Source: Chloroflexota bacterium (GTDB taxonomy: Bacteria > Chloroflexota > Anaerolineae > Caldilineales > Caldilineaceae). Taken from it: a DNA stretch of 60,505 nt. Positions within the stretch are counted from its first letter, which is position 1, and each line of letters begins with the position of its first letter. The translations under genes and the position numbers were made by a program. Shown one piece after another: positions 8,543 to 17,856 of the stretch. The stretch lies in contig JAGWYN010000027.1 of assembly GCA_018969295.1 (NCBI GenBank), positions 1 to 60,505 on the forward strand, given 5' to 3'. The notes under the pieces were generated by a model, which ran no database searches, was not told where the DNA came from, and was given only the letters and a program-made list of their open reading frames with translations.

Positions 8543-10645
8543 ATGCGCAACCGTCTTGTCGCCGGCTGTCTGTGTATGCTCCTGCTTGTCAGCACAATCC
8601 TACCGGCCCACGCTGCCTGGGTCCCACAGACAGATCCGGCGCCACAACCGAACGGGGAGATCCTGCTGCTCGACGATTTTACGGACCCCACACAAAGTGC
8701 CGAAGCCGCCTACGACAGCGACTGGATGAGCTGGAGCGTCTCCGACGGCGTCGGACGCCTGAGCTCGAACGCAGCCGACAAGGAAGTAGCGGCCGAATAC
8801 AGCGCAGTGCGTGTGGCAGACCTCTATCTCGAAGTCGATCTGCGCATTCCTTCGTCCGGGGCCGAAGGGGCAGGGCTGCTGCTGCGTGGCAGCGACCTGC
8901 GCACCCCAAACGGCCAGGAATGGCACTACTACCATGTCCGCATCCAGCCGGAGAGACGCGAGGTCCAGCTCGGGCTGTTGACCGAAGGCAGCCAGGATCT
9001 GGAGACGCTGGAGAGCTGCCGGCTGCCGCCCAGTTTGAGCGATTTCACGCATTTTCGCCGGCTGCGCGTCGAAGCCCTCGGCCCCCGCTTCCGCATCTTC
9101 GTCGACGCCCAGTATGTCTGCGAATGGACCGACAGCACGCTGGCCGGGGCCGGCCAGATCGGCGTCGTCCTCGGTGTCGTCGCCGATCTCTCTTCCAAAG
9201 AGCAGGCTGTCGCCGAATTTGCTGACCTGCGGGTCTATTCTCCGGCCGGCATCCCCCCCGAACCGGAGAGCGCAACCGGAGCGCCTTTCCCGGAGGAAGA
9301 TTTCAGCGTCGCCAGCGGGCGCTGGCAGACTGGCAGCTACGACAACGGCGAGGTGCGCGTGGAAAATGGCCTGCTGCTGGTGCGCAACCTGACCGAAGCC
9401 CCTTACCGCACCGAAACCCACGCAGGCACTACAGCCAGCGACGTCGTTGTCGAGGCGGAGACCTGGCTGAACAGCGGCACCGACGACAACTGGCACTCCT
9501 TCTTCTGCCGCAACGACGGCGCTGGCACGTTTTTCTCCGCCAGCCTGAGCTCAGACGGTTACTACGGCGCCTGGCTGAGCGTCGGCGGCGAGACCCAACG
9601 AGAACAGCAGCCGACCCGCTCCGACACCGTTCGTCAAGGGGAACACAACCGCGCACGGCTCGTCTGTGTCGGCCAACAGCTGCAATTCTGGGTCAACGAG
9701 GTCCTTCTGATCGACTGGGAGGAAAGTGCTCTCCCTGCCGGAACCTTCGGATTCTCCGCCGCAGCCCTCGACGGCGAGTACACCGAGCTCGCCTTCGCCA
9801 ATATCACCGTCACCCTGGGGGCACAGCAGCCGACAGACGGTTCGCAGCTGCTCGAAGCAGTCGTCGTCGCCCCGTCCCTCCATGTGCGGGCCGGCCCTGG
9901 CTCCAGCTACCCGAGCGTAGGGGTCGCCAGCGCCGGAGACCGGCTGGTCGTCGTCGACGCCGACCCAGCTTGCTCCTGGATACGCGTGGTGACCTCCACC
10001 ACGCTGGGCTGGATCAGCAGCCGCTACGTCACGCTCACCGGCCCCTGCAGCGCCGTACAGACCAGCCCCGCCCCAGCCCCGACACCGGCCCCGACACCGG
10101 CCCCGACGCTGGCCCCGACACCGGCCCCGACGCTGGCCCCGGCTGCCACCCCCCTGATCGCCGACTTCGAAACCTTCGGCACCTGGCGCCGCGGCGACGA
10201 AACCTGGGGGGAATTCCGCCAGAGCAGCCAGGAGGTCTACGCCGGCAGCTACGCCGGTGCCCTGACCTATGACTTTCCAGCCAACGTGCCCGGCGACCGC
10301 AACTATGTTGTCTTTCGACGCTCTCTCCCGATCGCAGGCCAGCCGACCGATCTGGAGATCGCCGTGTTCGGCGATGACTCTGAGAATTTTCTCAACGTGT
10401 GGGTCCAAGATGGCGGCGGCCAGATCTGGCAGTTTTCGTTCGGCCAGATCAGCCATCTGGGTTGGAAACGGATGGTGGCTCCGCTCGACCCCAGCCTGGA
10501 GTGGCCCGTGCAGCCGATCGGCGGCAATGCAACTGCCCTCCAGTTTCCAATTTCATTCTATGCGCTTGTGCTGGACTGCCCGACAGCCACAGCAGCGTCC
10601 GGCACCCTCTATCTCGACGAGCTGCGCGCCCTTTATCCTGAATGA
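8543..10645 (+). CDS. Exported protein: two lectin-like domains, SH3, carbohydrate-binding-like domain
   Basis: This is a 700-residue protein. The start at 8543 is chosen because it opens a signal peptide (MRNRLVAGCLCMLLLVSTIL...AHA); the frame extends upstream without one. Two concanavalin-A-like (LamG/DUF1080-like) beta domains follow, the first with LLLDDFTDP and WHYYHVRI, the second with FPEEDFSVASGRW and DNWHSFFCRN. A bacterial SH3 domain sits at about 433-505 (LHVRAGPGSSYPSVG, WIRV, GWISSRYV). A Pro/Thr linker (about 509-533) of 12-bp DNA repeats leads to a C-terminal beta domain starting IADFETFGTWRRGDE, like CIA30/carbohydrate-binding modules. No catalytic residues are seen. A cell-wall or polysaccharide binding role is inferred from the domains. 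Confidence 0.7.
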   Translation: MRNRLVAGCLCMLLLVSTILPAHAAWVPQTDPAPQPNGEILLLDDFTDPTQSAEAAYDSDWMSWSVSDGVGRLSSNAADKEVAAEYSAVRVADLYLEVDLRIPSSGAEGAGLLLRGSDLRTPNGQEWHYYHVRIQPERREVQLGLLTEGSQDLETLESCRLPPSLSDFTHFRRLRVEALGPRFRIFVDAQYVCEWTDSTLAGAGQIGVVLGVVADLSSKEQAVAEFADLRVYSPAGIPPEPESATGAPFPEEDFSVASGRWQTGSYDNGEVRVENGLLLVRNLTEAPYRTETHAGTTASDVVVEAETWLNSGTDDNWHSFFCRNDGAGTFFSASLSSDGYYGAWLSVGGETQREQQPTRSDTVRQGEHNRARLVCVGQQLQFWVNEVLLIDWEESALPAGTFGFSAAALDGEYTELAFANITVTLGAQQPTDGSQLLEAVVVAPSLHVRAGPGSSYPSVGVASAGDRLVVVDADPACSWIRVVTSTTLGWISSRYVTLTGPCSAVQTSPAPAPTPAPTPAPTLAPTPAPTLAPAATPLIADFETFGTWRRGDETWGEFRQSSQEVYAGSYAGALTYDFPANVPGDRNYVVFRRSLPIAGQPTDLEIAVFGDDSENFLNVWVQDGGGQIWQFSFGQISHLGWKRMVAPLDPSLEWPVQPIGGNATALQFPISFYALVLDCPTATAASGTLYLDELRALYPE

Positions 10646-10657
10646 GCAGCCCAGCAG

Positions 10658-10704
10658 CCCCTCCCGCGCGGTCGGGGTTCTGTGCCCCGACCGCGCGGGA
10701 GGGG
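10658..10704. terminator. Perfect 20-bp hairpin between convergent genes
   Basis: Bases 10658-10677 are exactly complementary to 10685-10704, with a 7-base loop TTCTGTG. It sits between the stop of the plus-strand SH3 protein gene and the stop of the minus-strand hisC, so it can act as a bidirectional terminator. There is no T-run on either side. Confidence 0.7.
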
Positions 10705-10745
10705 CACACTGCCAAGACACGGCAGGCTCCCTTGCAGTCCATGGC

Positions 10746-11864
10746 TCACCCCGACTGTGAACGGCCTCTGCGTCCTCCTTCGCTGCCAGCCAGTTCGGCA
10801 AACCCGCGCACCATCAGGTCGTTTTGTTCCGGCGTTCCCACCGAGAGACGCACGCAGGCAGCCAACTCAGGGTAGGCTGCCAGATCCGCGATCAACAGGT
10901 GATGGTGGCCCTGCAGATGGGCCAACAGCTGCTCTTTGGGGAAGGCGATCTCGACCAACAAAAAATTGGCAGCACTGGGGTAGACCATCACACCTGGCAG
11001 CACCGCCAGCCGCGCCGCCAGCCGTCCGCGCTCGGCCACCACCTGGTCGCGCAGCGGCAGAAATCGTTCACGCCTTTCCAGCGCAACCTGCGCAGCAATT
11101 TCGCTGAACACACTGAGTGGAAAGTTGGGGATCATCTTCTGCAGCTCCGCTGCCAGTGCTGCCGTCGTGACCGCATAGCCGACCCGCAAGCCCGCCAACG
11201 CATAAAATTTGCTGAAGGTGCGCACCAGAATCACATTGCCCAGCTCGACCAGCGCTGTCAGATCCTGTTCGCAAAACTCTGCGTAGGCTTCGTCGACCAC
11301 CAGCACCCCCGGCACCCCCTCCGCCAGCCGGCGCAGATCCGCCTGCGAATAGAACGTGCCGGTCGGGTTGTTGGGCGCGCACACCGTGACCAGACGGGCC
11401 TGCTGGCTGCAGGCCGCTTCCAGCAGCTCCTCTACCGGCAAAGCAAACCCAGCCGCCGGGTCCAAGGGCACCTCCACCACCTGGGCCTCATACAACGGCA
11501 CATTCTGCCGATAGAGCAGGAAGGTCGGCGACGGCATCACCACCGTGTCGCCCGGCCGCACAACAGCCGCCATCACCGCCCGAATCAGGTCGGACGAGCC
11601 CTCACTGACCACCACCTGCTCGGGGCGAACCCCCACCTGGGCAGCCAACGCATCGATCAGGAGCCAGGGACGCATTCCCAATGGATAGCGAGACCAGGGT
11701 ACCCTGGCCAGCCGCCGCAACACCTCTTCTTTGAGATCGGCAGGAAACTCCTGCGGGCTTTCGTTCCACTGCAGGCGGTGCAACGCTTCGTCGACCAGCG
11801 TGCGCCCAACCGGGGCTGCGGCTCGCAGCCCGCTGCGGATCCTCTCCAATGTTTTCGATGACAT
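10746..11864 (-). CDS. hisC: Histidinol-phosphate aminotransferase
   Basis: This is a 372-residue PLP-dependent fold-type I aminotransferase, the usual length for HisC. It converts imidazole-acetol phosphate and glutamate to histidinol phosphate. Seen motifs are the substrate segment LQWNESPQEFP (about 31-41), APNNPTG (163-169), VVDEAYAEF (189-197) and the PLP lysine in RTFSKFYALAGLR (Lys219). The ATG has AGAAGG 6 bases upstream. No other his genes are near. Close relatives act on other substrates (for example threonine-phosphate or aromatic amino acids), so the exact substrate is inferred from family resemblance. It follows the astacin-like gene by 9 bases on the same strand, so the two may be co-transcribed. 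Confidence 0.85.
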   Translation of the reverse strand: MSSKTLERIRSGLRAAAPVGRTLVDEALHRLQWNESPQEFPADLKEEVLRRLARVPWSRYPLGMRPWLLIDALAAQVGVRPEQVVVSEGSSDLIRAVMAAVVRPGDTVVMPSPTFLLYRQNVPLYEAQVVEVPLDPAAGFALPVEELLEAACSQQARLVTVCAPNNPTGTFYSQADLRRLAEGVPGVLVVDEAYAEFCEQDLTALVELGNVILVRTFSKFYALAGLRVGYAVTTAALAAELQKMIPNFPLSVFSEIAAQVALERRERFLPLRDQVVAERGRLAARLAVLPGVMVYPSAANFLLVEIAFPKEQLLAHLQGHHHLLIADLAAYPELAACVRLSVGTPEQNDLMVRGFAELAGSEGGRRGRSQSG

Positions 11865-11873
11865 GGCTGCCTT

Positions 11874-12956
11874 CTAGGATTTCTCGGTTGTGACCCGAAC
11901 GGCATACTCGCCGGTCTTTTGCGCGCTGCAATGGCGCACCAAAACCGTGTAGACCCCGGCGTTGAGCACGCTGACGACCCGCGGGTTGAGCCCAGCGCCG
12001 CGATCGTCGTCGCCGCGCACCAGCTTCGTTTCGTCGTCGGGCCCATAGACCCCCATCACCAAGTCCTGTCGCCCAGTAGTTTCCACCCGATAACGCCCGC
12101 GTCGGACAACTGTAAAAACAAACCGATCCAATTCACCCGGTACCCCGATCGAGGCGCTGAGCGCCTCCCCATCGACCATCAACAGACTCTGTTGCTTCTC
12201 GACCAGCGGATAGAGCGCAGCGATAAACTCTTTGTCTGTCGCCGAAAGCACATTGTTCCAGCCGACTTCAAAATCGCCGACCGTGAAATCGTTCGGGATC
12301 GGATAGAGCATGATCGACGCCGGGTCAAACGCAGAAAACTGGGTCTGCGTACGGTCGTAGGTCTCAAAAAGATTGATGTCCGTCTCCTCCTTCGACCAGT
12401 TGTTGGGCGGGCCCGCATAGTAGCGGTAAACAGCTGGTCTGTCCCACGGGATCGAGCCAGCAGGATTCTGGTGCTCGTGGATGCAGCCCAACGCATGGCC
12501 AAATTCGTGCGTGACCACACGCGAATACTCCAGATCGCTCAGGTCGCGCGTCAGCCAGCCAAAGTTGATCGTCGCCTGATTTTTGGGAATCCCCAACGCA
12601 TCGGTCCCCACGTACGACCAGGAACCACGTTGCTTGAACGAGATCCGCAATTCAGCGTCCGGGTCGTCGCCAAAGACAAACCGGATGTTGGCAGACTGGC
12701 TCCAGACATGGGCAAAGGGCTGAAGCCGCTGCTGCACCACCGGGTCTCCATCCAAAAAGCGAACCCGCAGCACCATGCCCGGCTTCCAAAGCTTGCGCGT
12801 CACCAGTGCAAGGCTCATCGGCAGGTCAACCCCAGCCGGCATGCTCAACCTCATCGCATTGGCCGGGTTGACGCCCACCGCCCGCCGCTCGGCGCGCGTG
12901 CGCCGGGCCCCTTCGACACGACGATCCAGACAGACCCGAATCTCCTTGAAGGACAT
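11874..12956 (-). CDS. Astacin-like zinc metalloprotease (metzincin)
   Basis: This is a 360-residue protease. The zinc motif HEFGHALGCIHEH gives His150, Glu151, His154 and His160, the metzincin HExxHxxGxxH pattern, and the Met-turn SIMLYPI is at Met216. The astacin/matrixin-like fold covers about 55-255. The C-terminal 100 residues (VEKQQSLLMVDGEAL..., RYRVETTGRQDLVMGVYGPD) look like a bacterial pre-peptidase C-terminal beta domain. No signal peptide is visible, which is odd for an enzyme of this class; either it acts inside the cell or the true N-terminus differs. The ATG at 12956 is preferred over a TTG one codon earlier because AAGGAGG lies 4 bases upstream of it. Confidence 0.8.
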   Translation of the reverse strand: MSFKEIRVCLDRRVEGARRTRAERRAVGVNPANAMRLSMPAGVDLPMSLALVTRKLWKPGMVLRVRFLDGDPVVQQRLQPFAHVWSQSANIRFVFGDDPDAELRISFKQRGSWSYVGTDALGIPKNQATINFGWLTRDLSDLEYSRVVTHEFGHALGCIHEHQNPAGSIPWDRPAVYRYYAGPPNNWSKEETDINLFETYDRTQTQFSAFDPASIMLYPIPNDFTVGDFEVGWNNVLSATDKEFIAALYPLVEKQQSLLMVDGEALSASIGVPGELDRFVFTVVRRGRYRVETTGRQDLVMGVYGPDDETKLVRGDDDRGAGLNPRVVSVLNAGVYTVLVRHCSAQKTGEYAVRVTTEKS

Positions 12957-13185
12957 CAAACCTCCTTGGGGGCACCCCCTGCTCTACACTGCTGTTCATG
13001 AAGGTGGCACTGTACATCTTCACAGCGATCCCAAACTGAACCTATCGGTTCGCCAAGACCTGAAGCTGGCAAGATATCATCCCACCAGTATAGCCCAGAT
13101 CGGCGAGAGCCATCAAGCCGTCTGCCACCCACTGCCTCGATTGGGTGACCCGCTATGGAGACCACCCTGCCACTACCTGATCTGG
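12957..13185. other. Gene-free stretch
   Basis: Apart from the ribosome site of the minus-strand metalloprotease gene, I see no gene, hairpin or clear promoter here. The frame that later carries the isomerase remnant is open through it, but the translation resembles nothing I know. Confidence 0.4.
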
Positions 13186-13461
13186 GTAGATATCACCGGC
13201 GTTGTCTCGATGTACGCGCTGCAGCTGGCGGCCAACTCGCCCAGCGCCCTGGTAGACTGGAACAACAACTACGGCACCGATCCTGAAAAATGCGTACTCT
13301 TCCATTGTGGAAACTGGGCTAAAAGTTTTCTGCCCGACGCCGCCATTCGCACAGCCCCTATTCTAGGAACCACATTGGGAGAAGAAAATACCTACGGCGC
13401 AATGGCCGGACGCACACCGGCAGGAAAAGTTACCTTCGGACGGGTCAGCACCGACGACCGG
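13186..13461 (+). pseudogene. L-fucose-isomerase-like C-terminal remnant
   Basis: The translation reads VDITGVVSMYALQLAANSPS, then ALVDWNNNYG, KCVLFHCGNW, PILGTTLGEENTYG and FGRVSTDDRQG. These are consecutive blocks of the C-terminal half of L-fucose/L-arabinose isomerase-like proteins. The blocks are in one frame without stops, but the N-terminal two thirds and the last part of the enzyme are missing. The frame runs on into the signal peptide of the glycosidase at 13552, which has its own start. It is best read as a truncated leftover of a sugar isomerase gene next to a glycosidase. Confidence 0.75.
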
Positions 13462-13551
13462 CAGGGCCTCCCATACAGCCGCTGTGCTGGCCGAAGCGTT
13501 TTCGACATATTTTGCATGGGATGTCCATCTCCATTCACCCACTCACTGAAG

Positions 13552-16500
13552 ATGCGAGCGCTCTCCGGTTGCCTGCTTGCCCTGCTCTGCCTGTTCTGGG
13601 GCTCCCCAGCCCAAGCACAGCCCCCTCCACCCGAGCTCGGCATGCATGTGGCCCGCGGGGACGCCGCCCATCTGCAGGCAGCCCAGGCAGCTGGCGCTTC
13701 TTTTGTCGTGGTCGTCTTTTCCTGGCGCGACATCGAGCCGGTGCCCAATTTTCTGTACTGGGAGGTCCCCGACGCAGCCGTGCGCGCAGCACGCTTTGCA
13801 GGGCTGCAGGTGATCGCCCGGCTCGACCGCCCCCCTGACTGGGCGCTCGACCCCAGTTCGCCCGCCCCCTGGTCACTCGACGCCTACGCCGCCTTTGTCC
13901 GCCATGTCTCCAAACGGTACGCCAGCGAACTCGCCGGGGTGATCGTCTGGAACGAACCCAATCTGGCGCTCGAATGGAACGACAGCCCACCTGACCCGGT
14001 CGGCTACACCGCCATGCTCGCCGCAGCCTACGCCGCTGTCAAGTCGGTCGCCCCTACACTGCCTGTAGCCGCCGCCGGGCTGGCGTTCACCCTCGACAAC
14101 GGGCCCGACGCCGTCAACGACCTGGATTTTCTGGAGGCACTCTACGCAGCTGGCGCAGCCGCTTTCTTCGACGTGCTGGCCGCCCATCCCTATGGGTTCG
14201 GCAGCCCCCCCGAGGATCCGCCAGCCCCCGACCAGCTCAATTTCCGACGCCTGGAACTACAGCGCGCACGCATGGTCGCACACGGCGACGCCGCCAAACC
14301 GGTCTGGGTCACTGAAATGGGCTGGCGCACCGCTGCCCCCAACCCGGCCGACCGCTGGCAAGTCGTCTCCCCCGCACGTCAACGCACCTACACGCTGGCC
14401 GCCCTGGAACAAGGGGCCACCTACCCCTGGCTGCAGCGGATGGCACTGTGGGAGCTGAATCGCGCAGCCGACCTCTACGGCTACGCCTTCTGGCACGGCC
14501 CGGATCGCGCCAGCCCAGCCTACAAAGCGCTGGTCGCTCGTCACCGACTGAGCCCCCCCAGCCCACAAACCCCCCATCCGATCCCGATCACCGCCCCCGA
14601 CGTCGTTGTCCGACTCGGCGATCGCAGCGAGCTGCACCCGCACTGGGTCCATCTCTACCGCGGAGGAGAACATTTCAGCCCCGAGTGGGAGGGAGAGTTT
14701 TTTGTCGACGCCACCCAGTCTTTGCTCACCCAGACCCTGGTGCTGGAGACGCTGCAAGTCGACCAGCCGACCAACACCGTCTGGGTCAACAACCACCCGA
14801 TCGGCACCCTGCACCCGCGCAGCCGCCCAGACCCGACCAGCACCTGGGTCACCCAACAGATGACTCTGCCCGCAGGGGTGCTGCAGAACGGCCTCAACCG
14901 CCTGCGCATCGTCAGCGGCAGCCGCAACCCAGCCCGCTCCTGGCGCTGGTGGCGCTTCGAAAATTTCCAGTTCCGCCATCTCCGCCTCGCCCCCTCCCTC
15001 CCCACAACGACAGACCGGCGCTGGCGCCCGCTCCCCTCCCCACCAGGCTGGAGCGAAGCGGTCCGCCTGCGCCCTGCTGCAGACGGCACAGACGTCTGGC
15101 TGACGACCAACCGCCGCGGCCAGCTCTGGCGCGGCCACTTCGACGAGACAGGTCAGCTGACACTGACTGCCCAGGAGGCCGGCCGCACCGATCTGCTCTT
15201 TCTCGACGTTGCCGACGACGGCGTTCGCCAGGTCGCCGCCACCGACGCCGGGCTGTTCTGGCGCCAGGGCAACCGCTGGCTGCCCACCGCCGGCACACCC
15301 GCCCGCCCCGCTTCGATCGCCTGGCACAAAGAAACTCTCTGGTATGCCGGCTTCGCAGCAGATGGACTCTGGCAGGCCACCCACCCGGCCGGCCCCTGGT
15401 CCCCGACAGGGCTGCCAGGACGCACCGTGTTCGATCTGACCGCCGACGGCCCAACCTTGTTCGCCGCCACCGATGCCGGCCTCTTCCAGTTCAGAGAAAG
15501 CAGAGGCTGGCATCCGCTGGCCGCATTGCCCGCCCGCACACGCACCCCCGAAGACGCCAACTACGTCACCCGTCTGTGGAGCGGCAGCGACGGGACGCTG
15601 GTCGCTCGCAGCGAAGGATCCCTGTGGCGCTGGGCACAGGATGAGGCCAGCTGGCTCCCCTTTGGCCCCCCCAATCTTCAGGGAAAGCTGGAGGTGCTCA
15701 TCGGCTGCTGCGACGCCGGCACCCTGGCCGGCGCCCACCAAAATGGACTCTGGCAGCTGACGGCCGACGACACCTGGACACGGGTCGACGGCAACCTGTT
15801 CGACTTCCTCGAATTTGGCGCAGGGCTACGTCTGGATCCCTGGCTGCTGGTCGCCACCACCAACGGACTTTTCACCGCAGCCACGGACGCACCCCTCGAC
15901 ACTGGCTGGCGCGCCGCCGTAGGCACCCCCTCCGCCGTGACTGATCTGCAGATCGACCCGGCCGATCCCAGCCACTGGCTGGCAGCCACCCCGGTCGGAC
16001 TCTGGCGCAGCACCGATGCCGGCAGCAGCTGGCAGCCCGCCAGCCCCCCCTGGATCGTCTGGGACCTGGCCCTGGGTTCCCGCGGCCGACTTTACCTCGC
16101 ACATGCCGCCGGCCTGGCCTGGACAGACGACAGACAAAAGGAGCCGACCCGCTGGCAACAGACCCAAGGGCTGGAGGGCGTCACCCTCTTTACCGTCAGC
16201 CCCCACCCAACTGACTCCACTCAGCTGTGGGCCGGCACCTGGGGCAACGACATCGGTGTCAGCCAGGACAGCGGCACCACCGGGACCCGCCTCGGTGCCG
16301 GGCTCGAAACCCTCAGCATCCTCACCATCCTGCGCCACCCCACCCCTGGCCAGTACACGGTCGGCACAATCGAGGGGCTCTACCGCAGCGACGACCACGG
16401 TGCCAGCTGGTTCAAGTTGCCAGGCGCGCTGCGCCACCAGACCATCTATGCACTGCAACAGGATGAGAAGGGCGTGTTGTGGGCCGGGGCCACCGACGGA

Positions 16501-16779
16501 CTCTGGCAGAGCACCGACTACGGCATCACCTGGGAACCCGTGCTCTCCACCGCCACGGTGATTCACCTGGGCCAGAAAGGCTCCCTGCTCTGGGCAGGCA
16601 GCGAGGAGGCCGGCCTTTGGTGGAGCCAGAACCACGGGTCCAGCTGGTCACACGCAGGCCTGGCAGGCCGCACCGTCTACACCGTGGCAACGGATGGCCT
16701 CCAGTGGATCGCCGCCACCGATGCCGGGCTCTACACCCTCGACAGCCCCCCCCAGCAAAAAACAGTTGACATTCCATAA
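13552..16779 (+). CDS. Exported glycosidase (TIM barrel) fused to BNR-type beta-propellers
   Basis: This is a 1075-residue protein. The ATG at 13552 starts a signal peptide (MRALSGCLLALLCLFWGSPAQA); the same frame continues upstream through an isomerase remnant that is not part of the protein. Residues about 25-330 form a clan-A glycosidase-like TIM barrel with VIVWNEPNL (acid/base Glu135) and VWVTEMGWRT (nucleophile Glu255), similar to GH39/GH5-like cellulase-fold proteins. A short beta domain follows, and from about 500 many propeller blades of the form LWRSTDAGSSW, LYRSDDHGASW and LWQSTDYGITW (sortilin/BNR/YCF48-like). Substrate is unknown; binding of polysaccharide by the propellers is inferred. 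It ends without the LFLP tail of other exported proteins here. Confidence 0.75.
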   Translation: MRALSGCLLALLCLFWGSPAQAQPPPPELGMHVARGDAAHLQAAQAAGASFVVVVFSWRDIEPVPNFLYWEVPDAAVRAARFAGLQVIARLDRPPDWALDPSSPAPWSLDAYAAFVRHVSKRYASELAGVIVWNEPNLALEWNDSPPDPVGYTAMLAAAYAAVKSVAPTLPVAAAGLAFTLDNGPDAVNDLDFLEALYAAGAAAFFDVLAAHPYGFGSPPEDPPAPDQLNFRRLELQRARMVAHGDAAKPVWVTEMGWRTAAPNPADRWQVVSPARQRTYTLAALEQGATYPWLQRMALWELNRAADLYGYAFWHGPDRASPAYKALVARHRLSPPSPQTPHPIPITAPDVVVRLGDRSELHPHWVHLYRGGEHFSPEWEGEFFVDATQSLLTQTLVLETLQVDQPTNTVWVNNHPIGTLHPRSRPDPTSTWVTQQMTLPAGVLQNGLNRLRIVSGSRNPARSWRWWRFENFQFRHLRLAPSLPTTTDRRWRPLPSPPGWSEAVRLRPAADGTDVWLTTNRRGQLWRGHFDETGQLTLTAQEAGRTDLLFLDVADDGVRQVAATDAGLFWRQGNRWLPTAGTPARPASIAWHKETLWYAGFAADGLWQATHPAGPWSPTGLPGRTVFDLTADGPTLFAATDAGLFQFRESRGWHPLAALPARTRTPEDANYVTRLWSGSDGTLVARSEGSLWRWAQDEASWLPFGPPNLQGKLEVLIGCCDAGTLAGAHQNGLWQLTADDTWTRVDGNLFDFLEFGAGLRLDPWLLVATTNGLFTAATDAPLDTGWRAAVGTPSAVTDLQIDPADPSHWLAATPVGLWRSTDAGSSWQPASPPWIVWDLALGSRGRLYLAHAAGLAWTDDRQKEPTRWQQTQGLEGVTLFTVSPHPTDSTQLWAGTWGNDIGVSQDSGTTGTRLGAGLETLSILTILRHPTPGQYTVGTIEGLYRSDDHGASWFKLPGALRHQTIYALQQDEKGVLWAGATDGLWQSTDYGITWEPVLSTATVIHLGQKGSLLWAGSEEAGLWWSQNHGSSWSHAGLAGRTVYTVATDGLQWIAATDAGLYTLDSPPQQKTVDIP

Positions 16780-16839
16780 ATTGTATAGTACGCTGTTTTT
16801 GCATTGATAGAGAGCCTTCCGATCTATGCGAGGTGCTCC

Positions 16840-17856
16840 ATGTCACTGATTTTGAACCGCTATTTGCCAACCTATCGCCAAGAAATTGTGAAGACCCTCT
16901 TCACGGTCACCGAGCAGGGAAAATCGCTGTGCCTGGTCGGGCTGGCCGGTACCGGCAAATCGAACCTCTGCCAGTTTCTCGAAGAGCCTTCGGTCAGCGC
17001 ACACTACCTGCCCCACGCCGAGGCGGCACGCACCCACTGCTTGAATGTCCCCTGCGGAACCGGCACCCAATCCACCCACCAGATCTATCAGGCACTTCTT
17101 GTCGCCCTCCAGCCCATCGCTCAACAGCTGGAGCTTTCTTTACCCCAGCTGCCAGAAAAACCCTCCTTTTACGAGCTCCGCAACCTGCTCAAACTCCTCT
17201 GCGCAGAAGCTGACCGCAACGGGCATAACCGACGAATCATTTTTCTCCTCGACGAGTTTGAAAATCTGATCCGTCACCAGACAACAGAATTTTTTGAGGA
17301 GCTGCGCCAGCTGCGCGACGAGCACCGCACTTCAGGCAACCTGGCCTATGTGGTTTTGACCCACCGGATGCCCCAGACACTGAAAGGGGCTGACCACAAA
17401 CCGTTCCAAAAGAGCCGCCTGCTGGAGCTGCTGCAGATCCATCCGCTGGGCCCTTACTGCAACGCAGATGCCCGCCAGATGCTGCAATCCCTTCTCAGCC
17501 AGGCCAGGCTATCGCTCTCACCCGCCTTCCAAGAGCGTCTCTGCGCCCTGTGCGGCTGCCACAGCGGCATCCTCAGGGCTGTCTTTGACGCCCTGCGACC
17601 CCATCTGGAAATTCCTACCCAACAGCTCCTTCGGCTGGCTGGCGAACACCCAGAGGTCAACCGCTCCTGCGAGCACCTATGGTCGCATTTGCATGACGCT
17701 GAACGCTCCGCGCTGCTGGAACTGGTCCAGGGAAAACACCCAGCCCCCGTTACCACAACATTTCTCTTGAAACGAGGGCTGCTGACCAGCCCCCCATCCC
17801 CAGAAATTTTTTCACCGATCTTCGGCAAGTTTGTCAAAACAAAAGCGTATGTCTGA
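16840..17856 (+). CDS. AAA/STAND-type ATPase with C-terminal winged-helix-like region
   Basis: This is a 338-residue protein. The P-loop is GLAGTGKSN (34-42) and the Walker B strand is IIFLLDEFENL (133-143), typical of the AAA_16/STAND ATPase group. VVLTHRMPQ (about 182-190) may be the sensor strand. The region from about 230 (DARQMLQSLLSQA) is all helical, and the end (about 285-338) looks like a winged helix. The start at 16840 is preferred over an in-frame one 36 bases earlier because GAGGTG precedes it. The stop overlaps the next gene by 8 bases, so the ATPase and the band-7-like membrane protein are translationally coupled and may work together at the membrane. The partner or substrate cannot be told. 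Confidence 0.6.
   Translation: MSLILNRYLPTYRQEIVKTLFTVTEQGKSLCLVGLAGTGKSNLCQFLEEPSVSAHYLPHAEAARTHCLNVPCGTGTQSTHQIYQALLVALQPIAQQLELSLPQLPEKPSFYELRNLLKLLCAEADRNGHNRRIIFLLDEFENLIRHQTTEFFEELRQLRDEHRTSGNLAYVVLTHRMPQTLKGADHKPFQKSRLLELLQIHPLGPYCNADARQMLQSLLSQARLSLSPAFQERLCALCGCHSGILRAVFDALRPHLEIPTQQLLRLAGEHPEVNRSCEHLWSHLHDAERSALLELVQGKHPAPVTTTFLLKRGLLTSPPSPEIFSPIFGKFVKTKAYV

Noticed and set aside
10069..10140. Regulatory or mobile repeat in the SH3 protein gene
   Set aside because: The 12-bp repeats simply encode the Pro-Ala-Pro-Thr linker between domains.
12775..13551. N-terminal extension of the glycosidase through the isomerase remnant
   Set aside because: The frame is open, but the extension runs antisense through the astacin-like gene and then through isomerase blocks, and the signal peptide at 13552 would be buried inside.
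16766..16789. Promoter TTGACA...TATAGT before the AAA ATPase gene
   Set aside because: The boxes are only 12 bases apart, too close for a normal sigma-70-type promoter, and part lies within the end of the glycosidase gene.
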